64,000 nt of DNA from Symbiodinium sp. CCMP2592 (taxonomy: Eukaryota; Sar; Dinophyceae; Suessiales; Symbiodiniaceae), in NCBI GenBank assembly GCA_905221615.1, contig CAJNDT010006188.1, forward strand, positions 144,501 to 208,500, in the 5' to 3' direction. The notes under the pieces were generated by a model that saw only the letters and a list, made by a program, of their open reading frames with translations, was not told where the DNA came from and made no database searches. The position numbers were made by a program, and so were the translations under genes. Shown piece after piece: positions 9,745 through 22,520 of this stretch; the stretch's first letter is position 1, and every line of letters begins with the position of its first letter.

Positions 9745-12560
9745 CCTGTGAGTCTGTGAGTTTTAGATCTTCTGCCTGTCTTGACGCCCCTTGGGGTTAT
9801 GTACCGGACCATGCCCGTGCACCATGCGGTGTGCTCGATGTTTTCGGTATCTTGAAAGTGACGCCGTCACGTTAATTGAATTTCGATCCTCAAACATCTC
9901 AAAGTGACGTTCCTGTGATCGGTGCAGCACAGGCAGATTCATTTGGCATTCATTTTCAGGTCGATCCCGTCTTTTGCCGGGAAAAGCTCTCACGAAGGGT
10001 AGTGGGGACCCTTTGCAGCGATACAACATGGCCGCTTTGTGTGTGAACGTGTCGTTTATCCAGGAGAAAGGTTTTTCGGAATGCGAATACTCCGAGCGGG
10101 ATATGCTGATTTATTTCGTGAATATTTGTTTTTTCGCGCCCTTTGTCCAGCCAACAGCACGGGTTTGGCTCGAGCCCGGGGTCACTGACGCTGAACTTGT
10201 GGCCGGGAGAGAGAGAGAGAGAGAGAGCCCATGACATGCGCATACAGCAGATCATGACCTTTGCCACTGACATGTACACGGACACGAGCATGTCCACGAC
10301 CGCCGCTGTGCACTCTGCCCATATCCACGCTTCATGAACATGACCATCTCCATGACCGTGCCAGTCAAGTGATGAACGTTGCCATGCCCATGTTACCACG
10401 TCATGACTGCCGACCATGTTGCAATTGCAGGGGGGAAACTCCGGGAAGCGCCGTTTGCACCGAAGCCGCGGCAGCATCAAGACCTGACCTGCCATCGACC
10501 AGCCGCACCATTCGTGACGATGGGAAGCCTTGTCGCAATTCGACAGAGGGGAAGCGGACCCAATTTGGGAAGGCAAGGCCATGATAACCCTCTGGACAGC
10601 TGGAAGCTTCGCGCCCCAGAAGATCTTCATCGAAGGGGGAGGGAACGACAAAGGGGAAGTGACGACCGGCCCGACTACACGATCCGGAAGTACCACAACG
10701 CGGGGACCGAAGGGCCCAGGCCCAACCACGACACGCACAAGGCGGGCGAGCCCCGCTACATGATCCAGGATGGGGATGGGGATGTCGGCAGCCAAGCGAT
10801 GGAGGAATGTCGCACAAGGGGGAGTGGGAGCTGCCAAAGAACGCTGCCCAACCACGACGACTACATCGTTGGCCTCAACTACCATGCCGTCCAGCCCGAC
10901 TACGCGACCCAGAAGCCTCACGGGGAGAAACAGTACCAGCAAATCGCGGACGGACCCGGTTCGACCCCGCCGTACGATCCAAAACTATCAAGCCTGTGCC
11001 CTGACCCACTCACTCGCAGCAGGACGGGGGGAGCCAGCGTGCAAGCCGAAGGGCATAGCGGGCACGGAGCCACGAGAATCGGGGTTCCCCGGCCTACCGC
11101 AACCCCTCCCACTGCCACTACCAGAATACGCCGTGGATGCTGGGCGAACGTGTGGCCACCGTACTTTGCAGGTGAGGCCGGGGGCAACCACGTAGAGGAG
11201 GCCACGACACCCCATGACCGTGGATGGCCGGAAACACCACAATGAAGGGCTGCAGTTCGGGCACGGAGCCCAACAACAGCCGGGCCCCCAACACATGGTC
11301 GGGGGGGGGGGGGGCGCCACGCAGCAGCTACAGCCCAACAATATACACCATGAACATTCTCCCAACAACTGCCGCAACAGCCACACCAGCCAAAGCACAA
11401 CAGCGAGGTGATGGCAGTGGGCACTCCATGAACCACGATTTCCAGCACCGATACAGCACCCAAGCCAAGAAGCATACACACAAGCGCCACAGTTAGGCCA
11501 GACAGCAAAGACTAGCAAGAGCGTCAGCTTTGCCCCAAGGCAAGACGGCGCCCAGTGCCCGGATCTAGCAAGCAGACCAGCAGACGACCAGGGGCACAGC
11601 GAAAGAATGGCGGGACCAAGCAGAAGATGGGGGGTGCTCAACGCCGGCAAGCACAACCGGTACAGGGGGCAGACATCGACCTTAAGAAGCAAGCGAGTGC
11701 CATGAGCGCAAAAAATTCTTTGAGGAGATTTTCGCCAAAGCAGACGGCTTGGTGCAGGGCAGGACGTGAAGCTCACCAGGAGGCCAACCCATTCCCCAGG
11801 CCTGGCCAGTTGTGGGGGCACCTGGCCGCCGCAACTTCCATTGTCCCGGGAAACATACCTGCGCCTGCGTTACCTCACTTTCGGGGTTACCGCAGAGTAC
11901 AGCAGAGGGGTTTCATGGCTGCGTGGCGAACGTGGAGCTTTAGCAACTGCACAACGGGGGAGCCGATGCAATGGCTGATGCCTGTGAGGAAGGGACTCAA
12001 GCAAGGCGAGGGGGAGCGAGACGCCGCAACCCTTGCCCTTGGCTTCTACATGGGGGGTCACGGCGGGTAGAGACGAAGCAGTGCATTTTGCCCCTAACCA
12101 AATCGCAGCCATCAGGGCAGCCAGAGCGCTCACCGGTGGATGATCCATGGCAACCGCGTGCCGCTACTCCCCACTTGAAAATAGACACCTTTACCCCACC
12201 TCGGCCAACAGCAGTGGGGGGCCACCCAACCGCAGCAGCCGGCGCAGCACCAAACGGCAAGGCCGAGCCCCCCCCCACACGGCAGGAAAACTTTTCTTTC
12301 ATTTCCCTGCCGCACGCACACAGATCTTCCAGCCAGCATCCGGTTGCACATCAGAACCCCACAAAAGGCAAAACCACCATGCCTCCAGCTCCAGCTCGGA
12401 ATCGCCGTGGCCGAGCGAAGACGAGGCACATTGGAGGAAGGACCAAGCTTCCTCATGCAAGGAAGCAGGCCCTCGGAGACAACAGGGGGGAACACCACCA
12501 ACGGGCGACAATCCCCACACCGAACCAACCCAGCAAGCGCGGCAGCGCTTGATTCTGTGA
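9745..12560. other. GC-rich stretch, open on both strands, no identified gene
   Basis: Long frames on both strands overlap here: plus frames of 288, 171 and 193 codons and minus frames of 328 and 277 codons. The plus strand is rich in CA/AC and purine runs, which removes stop codons in several frames at once. None shows a domain I know. Contains a (GA)n tract at 10206-10227 and a run of 14 G at 11301-11314. I regard this as composition-driven openness; a repetitive or low-complexity coding gene cannot be excluded. Confidence 0.45.
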
Positions 12561-12594
12561 CCTAAAATTTGTAATCTTCCAAATGCTTGGGTGT

Positions 12595-12661
12595 TTAATT
12601 GAATAAAAGACAACAAAAGCATGCACGACGTTTATCTTTTGCTCTTTTATTCAAATTAAAG
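12595..12661. repeat. Inverted repeat (hairpin) 1
   Basis: A roughly 17-bp arm reading TTTAATTGAATAAAAGA is answered by TCTTTTATTCAAATTAAA about 32 bp later, with a further CAAAAG/CTTTTG pairing inside the loop. A strong AT-rich hairpin placed right at the end of the GC-rich stretch. Could be a fold-back element end or a transcript 3-prime structure. Confidence 0.7.
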
Positions 12662-12789
12662 CACCACACAATATCCCCCCAATATGACCTACATTCAATG
12701 ATATGGATATTGAACTGAAAATATTAAAGATATGGAAGATACTAAATTCTAGGTGTTCAGGATCCCAGGTTCGTTTCCGGGTGTCGTGT

Positions 12790-12870
12790 TCCTACTTTTT
12801 TCTGCTGCTTTAATATCTTTAATACAATGGAGTGGATCGGAAGCGTGATTAAAGCAGAAGAAAAAGAAAG
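12790..12870. repeat. Inverted repeat (hairpin) 2
   Basis: CTTTTTTCTGCTGCTTTAAT is answered by ATTAAAGCAGAAGAAAAAG, with loop of about 35 bp. It lies about 130 bp after hairpin 1 and has similar build, so the two may be parts of one decayed fold-back element. Confidence 0.65.
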
Positions 12871-13087
12871 GAACACAACAGATACAAGAGACTTCGGATG
12901 ACCCGACTTGAGCCAGCAAGGTTTTTCACAGTCACGGTTTAGGAGGAGTGTTTTGGGGGAGGGGGTTCACAAGCTCAGTCAGGGGAACGAATGCTTGTCT
13001 CATCCCCGAAAAGGGCAATGCAGACCTTGAAAAGCGCGGACTGTCGAGCGGGTAGGCCTTCCGGCCAGTGTTCCTTCGGGGGCCCAC

Positions 13088-13450
13088 GCCCCTAAGCAAG
13101 CAAGCAAGCAAGCAAGCCGCAAGCAAGAGAGAGAGAGACTGTCCGGTGACACTGACTCGGCCCCGAAGGAAGGAAGAGAGAAAGAACGTGAGAGTGAGCA
13201 CGGCGTTGGGGGAAGCGTTGTTCCAGGGAGTTCATGGAGTTCCAAGGTTCTGATGTGCACTGCAAACAAACTGCTTTCGTGGACAACAGGTGCCACGTAC
13301 AGCCACGCCCGTGAACCAAAATGGTCGACGGGGCTGCTCAAACGAGCGGGGCAAGCGGACTGCCCTTTCTCCTTGCCCCGGAGCAGAGCAGAGCAGAGCT
13401 GAGCAGAGCTGGACGCTTCCCGGGCTCCCACCTGGGAGAGATAGAGACGG
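13088..13450. repeat. Cluster of short tandem repeats
   Basis: (AAGC)n at 13095-13118 runs into (GA)n, a GAGCA pentamer tract lies at 13381-13410, and another (GA)n at 13450-13460. No gene recognised between 12.9 and 14.3 kb. Confidence 0.75.
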
Positions 13451-14379
13451 AGAGAGAGAGGCCACAAGCCCATCACCAAACCTTGGAGAAAAGAGAAGAG
13501 CCTGACACGCAGCACTTTGAGAAACATGGCAATGTGAGGGATTGAGGGCTAGAATAAGGTCGTGGTTATATATGAACTGGTGCTGTGTTTGATTGTTTTT
13601 GATGCTGCGTGTTCCCGCGTTTCAGAACGTAGTGCTTTGCCACAGGGAGCAGCTTCCGGCACATGTTCCAGAAGCCTGATGATTTTGGAGAGTCCGAGTC
13701 GTGTTGTGACCGAGTGGGGGGGCTAGCGGCTATGCCGATACATTCAGAAGGGGGCTGCAAGAACTGCAAGTCATGGTGCCAGTGTGGTGTAGGTCCTGGA
13801 ATCGCAAGATAACAGCAGCCGGAACCCGCCAAGGGTGGGGGGCAGCGACAAGCTGCAAATCAGGGAGCGGAAGAGCGGGAAAGGGAGTAGGCAACTGCGC
13901 TCTCTTGGTTGTGGAGGACCGGCACAGGGAGCTTCCCTACGACATGGCCAGCAACGACGAGACGCGCGCTGCTTTGGAGGCCCGCGATTGGAACTCATGA
14001 GACTTCCCTTCCTTAGCGGATCCGAGGCTTGGGATTCTGCAAAGACGGACTCTCTGAAGGAGGCACTGCACCTGCCACACCCTCACTCACGGCAAGGAAA
14101 TCCATCAATTCGCTTGCAAAGGAAAGAGCCAAAGCGATAGACGCAGAAGACGAGAAGAATGTTCGCAACGAAGAGGTTGCCGCAGTGCCGCATTGCCGGT
14201 CAGCTTCTCCAGAATTGCCGATGCGGCACGGCTTCAGGAGCGCTTGCAGCTGGCACGGCGAAAAAAGACAGCCAAGCTTTGTGAGCTCACTGAGCAGGGG
14301 CCGCGGAGGGAGGCTGACCAGCGAAGCATGGAGAAGTTCAGTCGCCTGCCGTAGGCAAGGCGACAAGGATGCGCTCGAG

Positions 14380-14870
14380 CTTGAGCTTTTGGATCTTGAT
14401 CGCAAAGAGGCAGTCGATGAAATTGATGGAAGCATCTCTTTCAGCCATGGGCCATTGAGCTTTTGTCGCCAGATCCCTGCCTACCGGGATGATCGAGGGA
14501 ACAGCATCCTGCACTTGGCGGCCACACATGGTGCTGCTGGCATTGTACGCCGACATCTGTCACTGTCCCTTCACTGTCTGCACGTTCCAGGTCGACAGGA
14601 AATCGTGACGCTGCTTTTCGAAAGCTTTGGTAAGGAACCGAGATCAGACGTTGTCGCATTCTGCTGCGGGTGAAGCGAGTTGGCTTTTGTCAGGCTTTGG
14701 GGCAAATCCCCGTGACTCCAAGGGGTGGACACCAATAGCAGTGGCTGCTTTTCACGGCCACAAGAAGATTTGCCAGGCTTGGAAGCTTCGCCCATGATCG
14801 GAACATAGGTTGCGCATGGAGGTCCTCATGGCCAGAAAAGCCGATCCGTTGATCGAGAATGCCTACAGGC
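14380..14870 (+). CDS. Ankyrin-repeat protein exons (second cluster)
   Basis: A frame with LLDLDRKEAVDEID near 14390-14430 precedes a chain of ankyrin pieces. DDRGNSILHLAATHGAAGIV (14489-14548) is a full first helix pair. RQEIVTLLFESFG (about 14594-14631) follows a TTCCAG acceptor and ends at a GT donor. ANPRDSKGWTPIAVAAFHGH begins near 14704 and continues into KKI. EVLMARKADPLIENAY (14819-14866) completes the repeat. Together they give two to three consecutive ankyrin repeats with the usual G-x-T-P and L-L-x-x-x-A-D-P positions. Likely a scaffold or binding protein; the gene's ends are not located. Confidence 0.68.
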
Positions 14871-15370
14871 ACTTGGCTCGTTTGCTACTAGCAGGAAATC
14901 CAGTGGCTCCAGCCCTTTTCTGATTTCTGTTCACGGGTCGTCTCGCTTGTAGCCTTCCATGGCGTTTCTTCTAGGAGTGCAGGCGTGCATGACATGTTTC
15001 AATTGCTGCGATGTATTCTTTTGCAGGAAGGCAGTTCTTGCTCGGGCAGCGAAACTTTGTGCGAGTACCTGTGCATCACGAACCTTTTTTCGCAACTGAG
15101 GGTGGTCTTTATTTCGTACCATTAAGAGTCATGCGGTTCCCCAGCGTATCTTCCGACCGACCTTCCGCGCTCACCTTCTCCACTCCATCCCTCTTCATGG
15201 AGACTCCACCTCACTTCTCGGTCAAGAAGAAGAAAGGTTTTCTTAGATCGACTGCCCTTGTCGCCAATTCATTGATCCTATGAGACCGGGACGCGAGGAG
15301 GCCGTGCCGGGACATGCGAGGAGGAACATGCTGGGCAGTTAACGTTAAAGTCTGCTGTTGTTGATTGCAG

Positions 15371-15560
15371 TGCAGTTTCCCACGGCGAGTGTGACCTGTG
15401 TAGGAAAGACGCCTTCGCCGTCGCCAAGGATGATGAGATCAGAGAGACGCTGAAGTGTTTCCGCCCCGGAAGTGACGGTTGGAAGTTTAGTCTAGTGACG
15501 CACTTGCCAGACACGTTCGTGCGACCAGGCGTGGACACGCCGTCGGAGGCTGGGCGTTTG
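15371..15560 (+). CDS. Candidate exon of unknown function
   Basis: Open plus-strand frame with no ATG, preceded by a TTGCAG acceptor and ending at TGA. It reads VSHGECDLCRKDAFAVAKDD and later SLVTHLPDTFVRPGVDTP. Balanced, protein-like composition, no family recognised. May be the last exon of the ankyrin gene. Confidence 0.35.
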
Positions 15561-15740
15561 GTCTGAGTGTTGCGGTGCAACTTCGATCCTAAATCTGGTT
15601 TGGTGATGCAGGTTCCGATCGCAGCGGCGAGCAGCGCAGCAGCAGGCAGAGCCAGCTGAAATGGCGACGTAACATGAAGCAACCCCAAAGCCCAAACCAA
15701 GCTCTTGATCACCCTAAGACAGTGCGAGGCACCGAGAATC

Positions 15741-15840
15741 CAGGTGAGGATGCCGGTGAAGAGGCGGAGCCCGAAAAAGCCAAGGCTTGGATCGGCAGAT
15801 TGGCGTCTTCAGTCTTCAAGACACGTGAACGTCTGCGAAG
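15741..15840 (+). CDS. Candidate exon of unknown function
   Basis: Frame reads GEDAGEEAEPEKAKAWIGRL then ASSVFKTRERLRRRK: acidic followed by basic, helix-prone. Unidentified. Confidence 0.3.
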
Positions 15841-16889
15841 GCGAAAGCCAAGGGGAAGGCCCTTCGATGTCCATCGTTTGTTCTGGCCTGGGCTCTTCTT
15901 TTGACCCGGTCAATGTGGGAGCCTTTACAGCCTTGCCATGCTGCACGTCTCTTCCTGTGCTTCGTCTCCTTCCTGTGTGACTGATAAACTTTCGACGCAC
16001 GGAGCGATTCTGCAACTGCATGGTGTGTTATGTGGACGAAGCTTCTTCTGAAATATATCAGCTCCCCCACCCCCCTGCTGGATCAACTTGCCAGTTGAAG
16101 ATGACCGACCCTTCCGTCGCTGGAACGGAGACAATCAAGTAAAGCCAGTTTAAAGCGCAGCGGACTCTAGCTTAGGATTCTTTCCAAGGCTCGCAGGTGT
16201 GCTGGCTGGGAGTTTGGGCAGACTTTCTGCAGCAAGTCTTTATTTGCATTCGACTGCTGACGGTTGCTGGCTTTTGTGGCTGATGGGGGGAGGAGAACCA
16301 TGTCGATACTCCAGAGAACGGCATCGTCTGCTTGAAGCTTAAAGTTCGCTGTGTCGAAGTTTGTGTCGCATGCATTGATGTCTTGACTTCTGTGTCTCTG
16401 CTCCTTGTGCGAGCTGCTTTAGAATGGTTGTTGACGCATCTGGTGCATCGTTGATGCTGGCTTCTCCAAATCGCATGAAGGTGCAACACAGACATGGAGG
16501 AATCATACTAAAATTGCCAGATTTTCGGGTATAGGTGTTAAGGCCTGTCCCAGGCGGAGCAGAGGGAACTTGGACCTTCGATTCGCTCCGATGTTTGGAG
16601 CTCCTTCTCGGGCTCACTGCCTTCAGGCAAAGGCTGGTGCAAAATCAGGTTTTGGCCTCAATTCCTCGGACTCATCAGGCAGAACTCGAATTCGGCCTGT
16701 CTCTGGGATCTAAGGCGGGAAGCCAAAGGCTAAAGCCAAAGGGCGCTAGCAGCTAGCTGCCTGCATCCTCAATGAGGAGCAGGACTGTGGGGCCAAAGTG
16801 CTCCTGCCTGCACAAATGCCCAGTCAAAAGAGCGAGGGCCCTTTCCTGGTGCTGGGAGGGGTTGTGGGGGTGTGTCGTCACCAGCTCTC

Positions 16890-18125
16890 CCTGCAGAGAT
16901 ACGTCGCAGAGGCTCGCCACCGGTACTTTTCTACGTTACATGCTTGTTTGGACAGCAACTCGGCTTCATCTCTGGCGAAACTATGTCGCCTGAGCTAAAT
17001 CCCACAACTTTTGCACAGTAGTCTCGAAACTGCGAAGCTATGGACCTCCTGACAAACGACGACTTTGGAAGCCTCCATTCGCACCGATGGAAAGCAGGGA
17101 GGGAGCGTCAGGTGCTGCGAGCTGCGAGTCGCACTTGCTCTTGGCTGCCTTAGCATCCTCAAACAGGTACCTCGCGGAGACAAGCCCAGCAGGCGGATCG
17201 TTTCCTCGCATGCTTGGAGCGCTGTGGTTCCTGATCCAGGCAATCGTTGCAAAAGCACGACAGCATCAGAATCCGATCGTCAAATACATCCAGCCCTGCG
17301 CTCGATGTTCGTTTGGATCACGTGTCTGGACATGCGGCCATGCGTATGCCGCGACAGGTCTACTCCCATCGACTTCGTTGAAGACCCTGAGCTGAAGCCA
17401 GATTTCTTGGCAGGCCACCAACTGAGCGACACCTACGATTCGCCTACTGATAATTTTCACCAAGTTTGCTGTGGGAAGGACCCGAGACGGCCGTGCTTTT
17501 CATTAGCCTCAAATTCCAGTGCCCTGTCAGCTTGGCATGCGGCAAGCGTGTCGGAGAGTAGAAGCCAAGGCGCCTCCATCAAGACTACTTGAAGGGCAAA
17601 GTGCAAAGCTTAGGCCTGCGGCCATGGATGCGAGCGGAAGTCGGAGCTATGGAGCAACAGCAAAGTGCACAGCAGAGCAGGCGACTTTCGCAACCGCGTT
17701 CTGCTCTGCAAAGTTGATCTGGAGCAGCCGGAGGAGACGCTGGAGCAGGCTCTCGGCTCTCGAGAGATCCAAACGCCACTCAGAGATGGCCGGCCAGCCC
17801 TTCCAAGGTGACGCTCGCAGCTTTTCATGGAAAGCTTTCCCTGCTGCTGGCTTGGAGTGATGCAGAGGTGCTTACAGCATCTCGAGCGTGAAACCTTGGT
17901 GAAGCTGCAACCTGCTGTAGGCCGCAGCTTACCTTGAGACGCTGTATCGGTGTCAAAGCAAGGGGGCTGAGGAGCTGCGACATACAGTTAAAGCCTCCCA
18001 ACAGCAGTTACCATATCTGTGTGCATGATGCAGGCACTGAAGCGTCGGGTGACGCAGGGAGACAGCAGGGCGCGGCTTCAGGAGGTCCTGACCACGATCA
18101 AGGCTCTTCCAAAGAACCAATAATA
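16890..18125 (+). CDS. Unidentified plus-strand gene, several candidate exons
   Basis: Protein-like pieces on the same strand: RYVAEARHRYFSTLHACLDS from 16900 after a CTGCAG acceptor; RMLGALWFLIQAIVAKARQH at about 17207-17266; IDFVEDPELKPDFLAGHQLS from about 17367; VDLEQPEETLEQALGSRE near 17714-17767; and MQALKRRVTQGDSRARLQEV from about 18029, continuing LTTIKALPKN. The last two are helical and coiled-coil-like. I do not recognise the family, and joins between the pieces are not established, so more than one gene could be involved. Confidence 0.4.
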
Positions 18126-18499
18126 TCCCACAGTTGTCCCCCCTGTGCATGGTTGTCCCGTAGATGATTTTACTGCTGTCGGTGTTGGTATTCTCTCGGA
18201 TCTGCAGGGCATCAACAAATCGGACGCTGCCTCCTTGGCATCCCGCTTTGGGCACCTCGGCTCGGCTGCCACATCGCTTGCAGGCTATGCAAATGTCCCT
18301 GCAGGTCCTTTGCGCAGATCGCACGCTCGACGGAGAAGGACAGGCTCCGGGCTTGGAGATGTTGGAGATGCGCTCAAAGCTTTCCCCAATCGCAAGGAGT
18401 TCCTACACTGCCACGGCATCGGTGATAAGAAGGCCTTTGCCGGTATGGGACCAGGAAGGGAGAGGTCTCTAGAAGCAATGGACAGGTGAAGCAACTCAC

Positions 18500-21400
18500 G
18501 GCCGTGCTGCACAAGCCTTTCTTTCCAAATGAGCAGAGCCATGACCACGGAGAGCAAGGGTTCTGAAAGTAGTGGCCTTGGAACACAAGGGCTGTAGCTG
18601 GCCGCGTCACAAGCGCATGCTACGGTGTTTACAGCGTGCCGCACAAGACGACGCGTGAGAGTTCGAAAAACAGATCGCCATGCCATGTGAGCTAGTTCCT
18701 TCCTCGTGCTGGTGAATGGCAGCAGTCATTGCATGTCACATGTGACGTGAAGTCCTGACTGCGGCGGTCGGCTTATGCTAGCATCACAGATGGACATAAC
18801 TTGGTAGAACAAGCCCAAAGGAATGGCGTAGAATGTTTGTTGGTCAGGATGACGCGCCTTGGTCAAGAGACAAGATTTATCTCAGACCTTCACATGTTGC
18901 GTGCTCGTCTAGTACATCAGAACAGGTTGTATTCACAGCATGAGCGTACCGGCATCAGCCGCCACCCTGCTGTCTGAGGCACTCGGTTGTCCAAAGCGAG
19001 CATCGCACCGAGAAGTCTGAGCAAATGCCGTTGCCATTTGCTCAGCCTCGACTCGAGGCGCACAGTCCACCAATCCATGCATGCAGACGAGATCATCTTC
19101 GAAGCCAAGGGAAGGGGTGCATTAGCTGCATTAGCACGGTGATGTGCCATCGAAACTGCGACTGAATGCAGAGGAGGTCCGTCGGAACTGGCTTCAGCCA
19201 AGGCCGGCAGCGTCGAGACATTTCCGGAGCTTGCGGAATATGCAAAAGACCAGATGTTCGTTGAGCAGGCCAGCGACGTTGACAACTTGGAGGCGACTGA
19301 CCAGCCTTGCGTCTGCACGGTAGCGGTGGCGGCGATAGTGTGATGTTGCTAGGTACCCGGCATACGTGCTGTGCGAGCATTTTTCAGGTGCCTCTCGGTT
19401 TCATTCAGCAGTATCGGATACTCTCAACTCCATCAGGAAGCGGCCGGCCTCTGCTCCGACTTATCGAGACTTTGCGTGCGCTGCCTTGCTGATCTGATAT
19501 GTTGCTGCATGGCTGCATGGAGATGCCAGAGTTGTGCAACGTGTAAGGCGAGGCGCTTCTGGGTACCAACCGGTGCTCCAGTCATGTTTCTGACTCGTTA
19601 GGTTGCCTTGACATTGTGGTGTGCTGCAGGCAACTCTAAGTTTCCACTTGTTCAACTTCGAGGACGCTGTGCTGGCAAGTTGTGTCGCCGGCTCAGCTTT
19701 CATATGGTGGGTGGCTTTCTGGGGATGCGGGAAGTTTCGTTCTCTCGCCCATTCGGAAGGCTCATGAAATCGAACAAGCTTCAGGAGCTGCAATTCCGTG
19801 GCATTCCCAGCAGACCTCTCGAGTCCACGATTTAAAAAGGGTTAGCCCTGCAGTGACGAGCGGAAGTACGACCTTGATACGGTACGTCTCAAACATATCT
19901 CGGAGTTTCACAGAACTCAGCGTCGCAAAGGCCCGCAGTGCGGCCAATTCAGTCGCCGCTGGATCGGAGACGAAAGAGCCTCGCAGGCTCGCTGGATTGA
20001 AGCGCACCGGCGCAGGAGGATCAATCTTGGGCATGCCAGAAGTCTGTGATCATAGATTAATTCCTGGCGACACGAGATTGTAGCTTTGTCGAGGGCCTAA
20101 CTCTCCAGCGGTACGATTATGTGACCTGTAGCTTGTCGGGATCCTTTCGGGTCTTTGGCTTCGGCCTCGGGACTCTTTGACCGGCGATCGGTGGCACTGT
20201 GGATTCTCTCGCTTTTGGCATATAGCAGTAGTTTCCGGGCCTTTTTCTCGGTGGAGGCCGGCGAGGCTTCATGCGCCCGCACCTTGAGATGTAGCAGCTC
20301 GAATCCACCACTAGAATTCCAGATGTATCCACGATCATAGCATGCTGAGGGAGGCCGCCTCCTCAAAAGGGTGCGTACCCCGCAGCACAGGCAGGCAGCG
20401 GGGGGGGAAGCGGGGTGAGGAAAGTGCATCCAGCTTGTCCACGCAACTTGCTCCAGAATCCAGATTCTTGAAGTAGACTGGGTAGACGCTTGAGTTGGCG
20501 AGCCAGGCTGCAAAGCCCCCCTCTACAGGTCCCGCACTCAGAAGTGCACACGAAGGATGGCTGTGTAATGCTGTGTAGCAGTGTAGTGATGGCCGAGTGG
20601 CAGAGCCGCAGGAAGAGGATTCAGGCACTGTCGCGAAAAGGGTGTCACCCATCCAACCACATGCTCTTTCTTCAGGCTTTGATGCGTCGGGGATCAGTCT
20701 TGAAGTTACACATCGTGCAGAGCCCTTGGCAAGTGTCGTGGTGGGGATAGAAGCCATGTGCCGACATTTCAGGTCCGGCATCCGCCACTTGGTGGCCGGA
20801 AGGTGTCGACTGGGCCGACCGGGTTTCCGAAAAGCCGTGTTCTTCTCAGGACGTGCAAACCTTCACGCCCTGGTTTGCGGTTCACGTTGGTCACTTCAGG
20901 CCGACCAGCCTCCGCCGGTGCAAGGCTGAATCAAGCGAAGGAGACCCTGCAGGCGATGGGCACGGCTCCGCGTCAGAGCTTAGACTCAGACCTGTTGGAA
21001 AGGCTGGCAGCGACAGCTCGATGCTTGGACGCTCTGATCAGTTGTTGCTTCCTTGCCTTGATGCGCTGTCCCAAGGCACTCCATGCTTTGCGCGAGTATG
21101 GCATCGGCGTCCTCTAATTGCGACTTGAAAATCAGATAAACGTGGTTCCTTTTGTTGGTGTTGTCCTGCACTTGCAGATGAGTGGTTTTTGTAAGCGCCG
21201 CGGAGGTTGCAGAAACTGTTGTGTGATGTTGGGGTGCTGCCTGTTGCATGCGTTTGCACGTGGCAGCCTTCTGTCGTCGGACACTCTCTGCTGTCAGTTC
21301 GTGCCACCTTCCGCCTCAATTTTTTTCTATTGAACATGGGATAGGGGATGGGGTGTTCAACCGCCTAGAAACCACCGTGGCTACATGTCTAGGCATCGGC

Positions 21401-22350
21401 TTAGACATGTCTGTACCTCTGAACTCTAAACGCCCTGTCGGCAGCTTGTTGAAATTCGCACGCAGAGACAGCATTTTATGCAAGCCGTAGCAACCGCAAG
21501 TCCGTAAATGGGGCTGGACATATCATGCTTGTCTTTTAGAACTCTGTGTTCAGAATGTTTAAGTTTTAAATTTTTCAAGTCTCAACATATATAGCCACCA
21601 ACTGTGAGCGACGCAGTTTGCGAGCCGGACAAGGTTTGGAGGCAAGGTTTCGAGAGGCGGGAAGTCAACGAAAGGTCGGAGACTAATCGCTGAGGCCGCC
21701 AACCAGCTCCAACAGAAGGATGTTGCAGGACTTGGCCTGAGTCGTGGCGTGGTGGCAAGGCCAACTGAATGACGGCTCGTGCTGCAGGCTTCGGCGACAC
21801 CGTTCTGGAAGGATACCCTCTCAACCTTTTGGAAGGTGGGTAGTTGAGAGCTGAAGCTGCTGGAGTGGCACAGAAGTTGTTTTTTCCCAGTGGTGTGCTG
21901 CCACTGCAATGCATTTGTTCCCGGCCAATGTTTCATGCCCGGCCGGCAGTCCAAGATTTGCCTGTCGGACGTCGAATTCAGGAGCTTGGTCAGGCCTGTA
22001 GTACTGTAGAACAGTGTATTTTTAAAATATATGGGTACCAGACGAGTTTTGTGAGCCGTGTCAATCAGAAGTTGCGGCGTCGAAAACGAGTGAGTTGTGA
22101 TCACAAACTCTGTGACACTGGGGACCGGTGCCCCGGTGCCGGGGGGCAGGTGATCGGAGCCTTTGATGCACGGATAAAAGTGCTGCATCAAGCGTCTGCT
22201 TGTACAAATAGACATGAAGGCATCAAAACACCAGGCCTGTCAGATGAACGCCCCCCACCTCCCATATCTGCAAGCAGTCTGTCGCATCACGATCGTGGCA
22301 GGGCATGCGCACGGTGCAACTGCATAACCCATATAGAGCCTGCGTGATCG
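18500..22350. other. Unassigned stretch
   Basis: No domain, tandem repeat or mobile-element end recognised. A short plus-strand frame near 20936-21110 (NQAKETLQAMGTAPRQSL and CPKALHALREYGIGVL) could be exonic. Confidence 0.35.
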
Positions 22351-22352
22351 TG

Positions 22353-22520
22353 GCCTCAGCAGCTGGTGGCATGGATGGTATTGAACTGCTGGCCCGTGCC
22401 AACAGCAACGATTCCGAGAGGACAAAGCTGCTCAAGCAGGCAGCTCGTTGCCTGAAGCTCGTTGCAAGTAATGACCTCTCGCGTGCGCTATCGCTTGAGG
22501 TGCTCCTGTCCTCGTCCAAG
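22353..22520 (+). CDS. Candidate exon, helical repeat-like
   Basis: After a CTCAGCAG acceptor the frame reads GGMDGIELLARANSNDSERT and continues LLKQAARCLKLVASND, resembling an ARM/HEAT-type helix pair. No donor is placed with certainty. Function unknown. Confidence 0.38.

Noticed and set aside
9956..11821. Minus-strand frames of 328 and 277 codons
   Set aside because: They overlap equally long plus frames in skewed GC-rich DNA and contain no recognisable domain.
12740..12790. tRNA-like GGTTCGTTTCC arm
   Set aside because: No matching acceptor stem, anticodon arm or D-arm around it.
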